Below, in pieces: positions 60,420 to 64,000 of a stretch of 64,000 nucleotides of DNA (position 1 is its first letter; every line of letters begins with the position of its first letter). The translations under genes were made by a program, and so were the position numbers. The notes beneath the pieces are model-generated. The model ran no database searches. It saw only the letters and a program-made list of their open reading frames with translations, and was not told where the DNA came from. The stretch is from Cylindrodendrum hubeiense. Lineage: Eukaryota; Ascomycota; Sordariomycetes; Hypocreales; Nectriaceae. The DNA is taken from contig JAANBB010000038.1 in NCBI GenBank assembly GCA_014621425.1, positions 62,001 through 126,000 of the forward strand, read 5' to 3'.

Positions 60420-60485
60420 CGCCAGCATAACATAACGCGAGCCACGGCCGGCCGTAACGCCAGCATAACGTAACCCTAGCCACGG
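60420..60485. repeat. imperfect 28-bp direct repeat
   Basis: Copies at 60420-60447 and 60458-60485 share cgccagcataac and agccacgg with four mismatches between them, separated by 10 bp. Likely a slipped duplication in GC-rich DNA. Confidence 0.8.
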
Positions 60486-62195
60486 ACATCTGATAACGAC
60501 ATTGTTGATTTGGGCCAGCCACACCAGCGGCCCAATGGGTAACGGAGTCCGGCACGGGTGAATGAGGGGGGTCAGCCCTAAGGACGACGGGGGCGCACGA
60601 CTGAGACGGATGAAGGCGATCGCTGGAGTTTCACAGCAACTCGCCGGGGACAACGCTGTAAACCCCGGGCGGGCTCCTTCTGGCTCTCGCATCTTGGGCC
60701 TCCCAGCTGCCCTGGAACATGGCAGCGCTCGTGACCGGGTGCATGGAAGGGCCATGCCCCTGCCTAAGCGCTGCGTGTCCTATGCAATAACCTGTTGTGA
60801 AATTGAGCTCTTGACTGAGACGCTCCCCGCGGAGTGCGGAGTGCGGACTCGAGCGGCGTCCATCATGAAGAATCAAGCCGGCATTCGGGCTCTTGCAAGG
60901 CTCCGGGCAGTGGGGCGTGTGGCCCTGAGTGGACGGGCCACGGGGCGTGGGCCTAACCTATTTCCTATTTAGGCAATCAGTTTCGAGCACCTTTTCTGAT
61001 GCTCTGTGCTTCTGTGACAGTCCCGAGGAGGCGGATAGTGCCAGTAAGAGCATTTGGCGAGATCCTCCAAACGTGCAGAGGCGCAGTGTCAGCAAACGTC
61101 ACTGCTAATTAGCCCCTAAACGACCCCTAAAATCCAGAACGATCGCGATGGATGGATGCACTCCATGCACTGGGTCTTTAGAGGATCTGCCAAGTCGAAT
61201 CAGTCCCTACACCCTGTACTGCGCAGTGATCCATGATGGCCCATGATTAACACCATCCCTACACATCCACCTGCCCATGCACGGATACTCGCAGTCGGAC
61301 TCGCATTCTCGGATTCCCTCGCCGTCACTCAGACTCCCACTAAGCCCCGGGCGTCTCCCCTCCAGGGTTGGCGCCAGCGAGCAAGCCACCAGCGACCAGC
61401 GCCCAGTAGCTACCCAGGCCTGCAGCCTGCAGCCTGTGGCCTGTAGCCGACCCCAGACATGTTGGCCGGGTGGTGCACGGCCGCCCTGCTGCTATCAATG
61501 ACACTGACGGCACGGGTAAAGCTGTGGGGCCGGGTACGGCAACGCTCGTCCCCTCTGCAGCATGGAAGCTGAGCCCGGCGTTTTCACACCGCCGAGGCGC
61601 CGAGGCGCCGAAGTACCGAAGCGATGCGGGAGAAAAAGTAAGTGAGAAAATTAAGTAACTTAGCGATCAATGTGAATCGCTTGTGGGGGACGGCGACACA
61701 ACCCGACAGCAGGCAAAAGCAAGCACGCGATCCATTCTTATTTCACAGAGTCTAGTCGTGTGGCATTCACAATTGCATTCGCGCCGGAGGGAAACGTTGT
61801 ACAGTGCCATACCACACCTACAAACCTTGTGCAGGTAGTACAGCTAGAGTTGCAGTTGTAGCTCCCCCTGTCAACACCCACCCAATTGATTCCAAACGGT
61901 GGCTTGTGGGTTTGGCGACATCCAGCACACGGTATTACTCCGTCCCGTATGCCGTAATCCGTATTGCGTATTCCACGTCCAATCCCGATCGCCATCTGTA
62001 CTCACCTAACCCCTAGGGCGAAACAGGCAATGGCCGGGTACAAGGCGCAATGCGAGATTGTTCGTCCATCCGGGCGTGGTGGCTCAGACGTGAGAGAACG
62101 CGTAACAGGGCAGTAACAGGGCCGTAACAGGGGCACAAGAAAGTCTTAGTATAATGAGGTGCTGGGCATTGACACTTGGCGGAAGCCCAAGCGAA

Positions 62196-62223
62196 ACCGT
62201 GTGAGCGAGACCGTGTGAGCGAG
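62196..62223. repeat. 14-bp perfect tandem duplication
   Basis: accgtgtgagcgag occurs twice head to tail at 62196-62209 and 62210-62223. Read directly from the sequence. Confidence 0.9.
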
Positions 62224-63210
62224 AATGGAAATTTATACGACCAGGCGAGCGTGATTGGCCCAGGGGCCAGTATAAGGCTTGGCACGCGCAAATACGATTG
62301 GGCCCCGGTCGCTAGCCAATGTTAGAAGGGCGAGTCCGAGCAATACGATTCCAACCTTATTCACCTCCCCGCAAGGAATGACAGGCACGGCTTCAGAAGA
62401 GCCAAGGAAGCACACAGCCTGGGCGTCGCAAGCAGCCCCCATGACCTCTGCCACTGTCTTTCCCCTCACCACACCCCTTGCTTGACCCCTTGGTGGACAA
62501 AATTACCCCGTCAGTCGATACGCAGACACCAATATGGCCATCTTGGGCTGCCTAACTGGGCAGTGCTACACGTATTGCTCGGGTCCTCACTGGATACGCG
62601 GGTCGTCTTTTTGTTCCCCTCCTGAGACCCAGGGTCTCCCGCGCGCTACCAGTCCCCTGAGAAATTGCGCTGCGTCGCAGCCTTGGCGAGGGGAGGCGCA
62701 GGCACCCTTAGCTACCCCTCAAACCCGCGGATTCTTCGACCCTGGGGATCCCGCCCCGTTGGCGCATCCTCCGATCGGGACCCGGAGTTGGAGGGCCACT
62801 CGGGGGAACTCTTGGGTCCGGGCCTGACGGTGTGTGTTTGTTTCTGCTGCCTGGGCGAGTTGCGCGGCCTCGCATGGCCGGGGGGCGCCAGAGAAAGTGC
62901 CGTTGAGCCACAGCGCCTGAAAACGTCAGACGCGTCACTGAAATCTCCAGATATGTGTCCAGAATAGGCTTGATACCGCGACATCACTTGTAGTTGGATT
63001 CTGACACCCCCTGACACACGGTGCACGTGGCTGCAATGACAGGGAGTTGTCGGGTGCCTTTTCAATGTCCGCATCGTATCAATCATTGCAGAGGATAATC
63101 AGCCATAACGCCTTGCTCCCTCCGTAATTGTACCCATCGGCATCGCCCAACGCCGGTTCCGATCTTGGTGGGTTGCCTCCCGAAACCCTGTCCAAAGCAC
63201 ACCATGCCCC

Positions 63211-64000
63211 TTAGTTCTTGATATCCAGCACCTGTGTCAACACGCCCTCACTGGCCCTCCACCACCGTGCCCGTTCTTCCAGATCGTCCGCTGCACCGCC
63301 CAATGCCGCCTCCTTCCTCCGCCGAGCCTCCTTTGCGGCCGTTGTGCTGTTCTGTCGCTTGGTCTCGAGGGGTTGCAGCTCGGCCTGGAGCCGATCGGCC
63401 TCTTTCCGCTTTCGGGGTACTTTGGCCTGGAGGGATTCCAGTTCCCGCGCAAGTTCTTGCTGCTCCAGCTTGCGCTTCGTCACGAGGTCCAGTGTCTTGG
63501 CGAGGGGCAGGCTGAGGTTGGGATTTGATCCCGCGGGCATCGCTTGCGACTCTCTTAGCTGCGCAATCCGCGCGTCCAACTCTTCAATCTCGGAGGGCAG
63601 ATTCTGAAGCTTGGTAGTTTCAAGCTGGACGCTCTCGTATCGCACGCTCAACTCTTTGCCCTTCCTCTCCAGCTCGGACACCATGTCTGCCACCTCAGTC
63701 TTGAGCGCCTTCAATTCTGACTTGGCAGCCGCATTCTCCTTCTCGAGATCCAAGTTCTCCTGCATCGTTACGATCAACGGCGGATCGCCCACAATCGCGC
63801 GGATGAACTTTTCTTTCGTGACCTGCTCCACGTAGGAGAATCGTAACTTGGCGAAGAGCTCCTTGTAGTGGGTGAGATCAGCCTCTAAACCGGCCGGTGT
63901 TGGCGCATCAAGGGACGCATTTGATGCGTCCGAGGTTCGCTGGCGCGCATCGTTTGATGTTGCGCTCGAAATGGGTTCGCTGAGTCTGATGATGGAGATT
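63211..64000 (-). CDS. sos7: kinetochore protein Sos7 (partial, N-terminus off the window)
   Basis: The minus-strand frame runs from the window edge to the stop at 63211, about 262 residues, and its start lies beyond 64000. It begins ISIIRLSEP, continues through a short disordered linker to ADLTHYKELFAKLRFSYVEQ and TKEKFIRAIVGDPP, and then is one long coiled coil (from QENLDLEKEN to the end), interrupted by a Pro/Asn-rich loop near AMPAGSNPNLSLP. The YKELFxKLRFSYxEQxTKEKF block is the hallmark I associate with the Sos7 coiled-coil family, which in fission yeast links to the Mis12/Spc7 part of the kinetochore. Assignment is by recall of this motif plus architecture. The stop follows LTQVLDIKN. 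Confidence 0.82.
   Translation of the reverse strand, partial: ISIIRLSEPISSATSNDARQRTSDASNASLDAPTPAGLEADLTHYKELFAKLRFSYVEQVTKEKFIRAIVGDPPLIVTMQENLDLEKENAAAKSELKALKTEVADMVSELERKGKELSVRYESVQLETTKLQNLPSEIEELDARIAQLRESQAMPAGSNPNLSLPLAKTLDLVTKRKLEQQELARELESLQAKVPRKRKEADRLQAELQPLETKRQNSTTAAKEARRRKEAALGGAADDLEERARWWRASEGVLTQVLDIKN

Larger units (their letters stand above)
59000..63210. other. 4.2 kb intergenic region with small repeats
   Basis: No supported gene between the zinc-cluster regulator and Sos7. It contains a (CG)n run at about 60268-60281, an imperfect 28-bp direct repeat (60420-60447 and 60458-60485, listed separately), a perfect 14-bp tandem duplication at 62196-62223, and short GC-rich repeats near 61595-61615. 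Frames up to 142 codons look random. Confidence 0.5.

Noticed and set aside
1..64000. CRISPR array, prophage, or bacterial operon features
   Set aside because: The genes are intron-bearing eukaryotic nuclear genes; no direct-repeat/spacer pattern and no phage genes were seen.

Overview
The window looks like nuclear DNA of a filamentous ascomycete, probably a sordariomycete close to Hypocreales. The evidence is: genes with many 45-70 bp introns (GT/GC...AG, often with CTRAC-like branch sites); fungal-only families (SAT4/PTH11-type receptors, Zn2Cys6 regulator, Rrt8/Lds-type EI24 protein, Sos7, a Ser/Thr-rich giant surface protein); an intron-bearing tRNA-Gln; and long GC-rich non-coding stretches. 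The order-level placement is an inference from family resemblance only.

Layout. 0.6-3.6 kb: a membrane-anchored M24 metallopeptidase converging on an unrecognised 459-residue protein. 3.6-7.3 kb: no gene seen. 7.3-11.1 kb: a ten-exon P2-type (Na/K-ATPase-like) cation pump. 13.9-18.1 kb: a small basic-tailed protein, homogentisate 1,2-dioxygenase and a GNAT acetyltransferase. 18.8 kb: tRNA-Gln(TTG) with a 17-nt intron. 19.9-31.2 kb: an accessory-looking block with two SAT4/PTH11-type membrane proteins, a GMC flavin oxidoreductase and a neutral ceramidase. 33.3-35.7 kb: a secreted BBE-type FAD oxidoreductase and a tiny probable mitochondrial protein. 36.0-38.05 kb: the C-terminal half of an Srs2-type helicase, which stops at a patch of ambiguous bases; the 5' half is absent. 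39.2-44.0 kb: a 1547-residue secreted mucin-like protein. 46.0-50.1 kb: an EI24/Rrt8-type membrane protein divergent from a LanC-like protein. 50.1-57.8 kb: a 7.7 kb gene desert in front of a small Zn2Cys6 regulator, then another 4.2 kb without genes. 63.2 kb to the edge: the start-less part of kinetochore protein Sos7.

How the genes fit together: no classical secondary-metabolite cluster (no PKS, NRPS or terpene synthase) is visible. The most suggestive neighbourhood is 19.9-35.2 kb, where two candidate cell-surface sensors alternate with two flavin oxidases and a sphingolipid hydrolase. The ceramidase has Thr at the position where the family normally has its catalytic Ser.

Other points for a second look: three GC-AG introns; a zinc-cluster gene whose reading frame stays open through both introns; altered cation-site residues in the P-type pump; and the helicase breakpoint. 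All multi-exon models were built by hand from reading frames, splice signals and family motifs; total exon lengths were checked for frame, but no transcript evidence was available.
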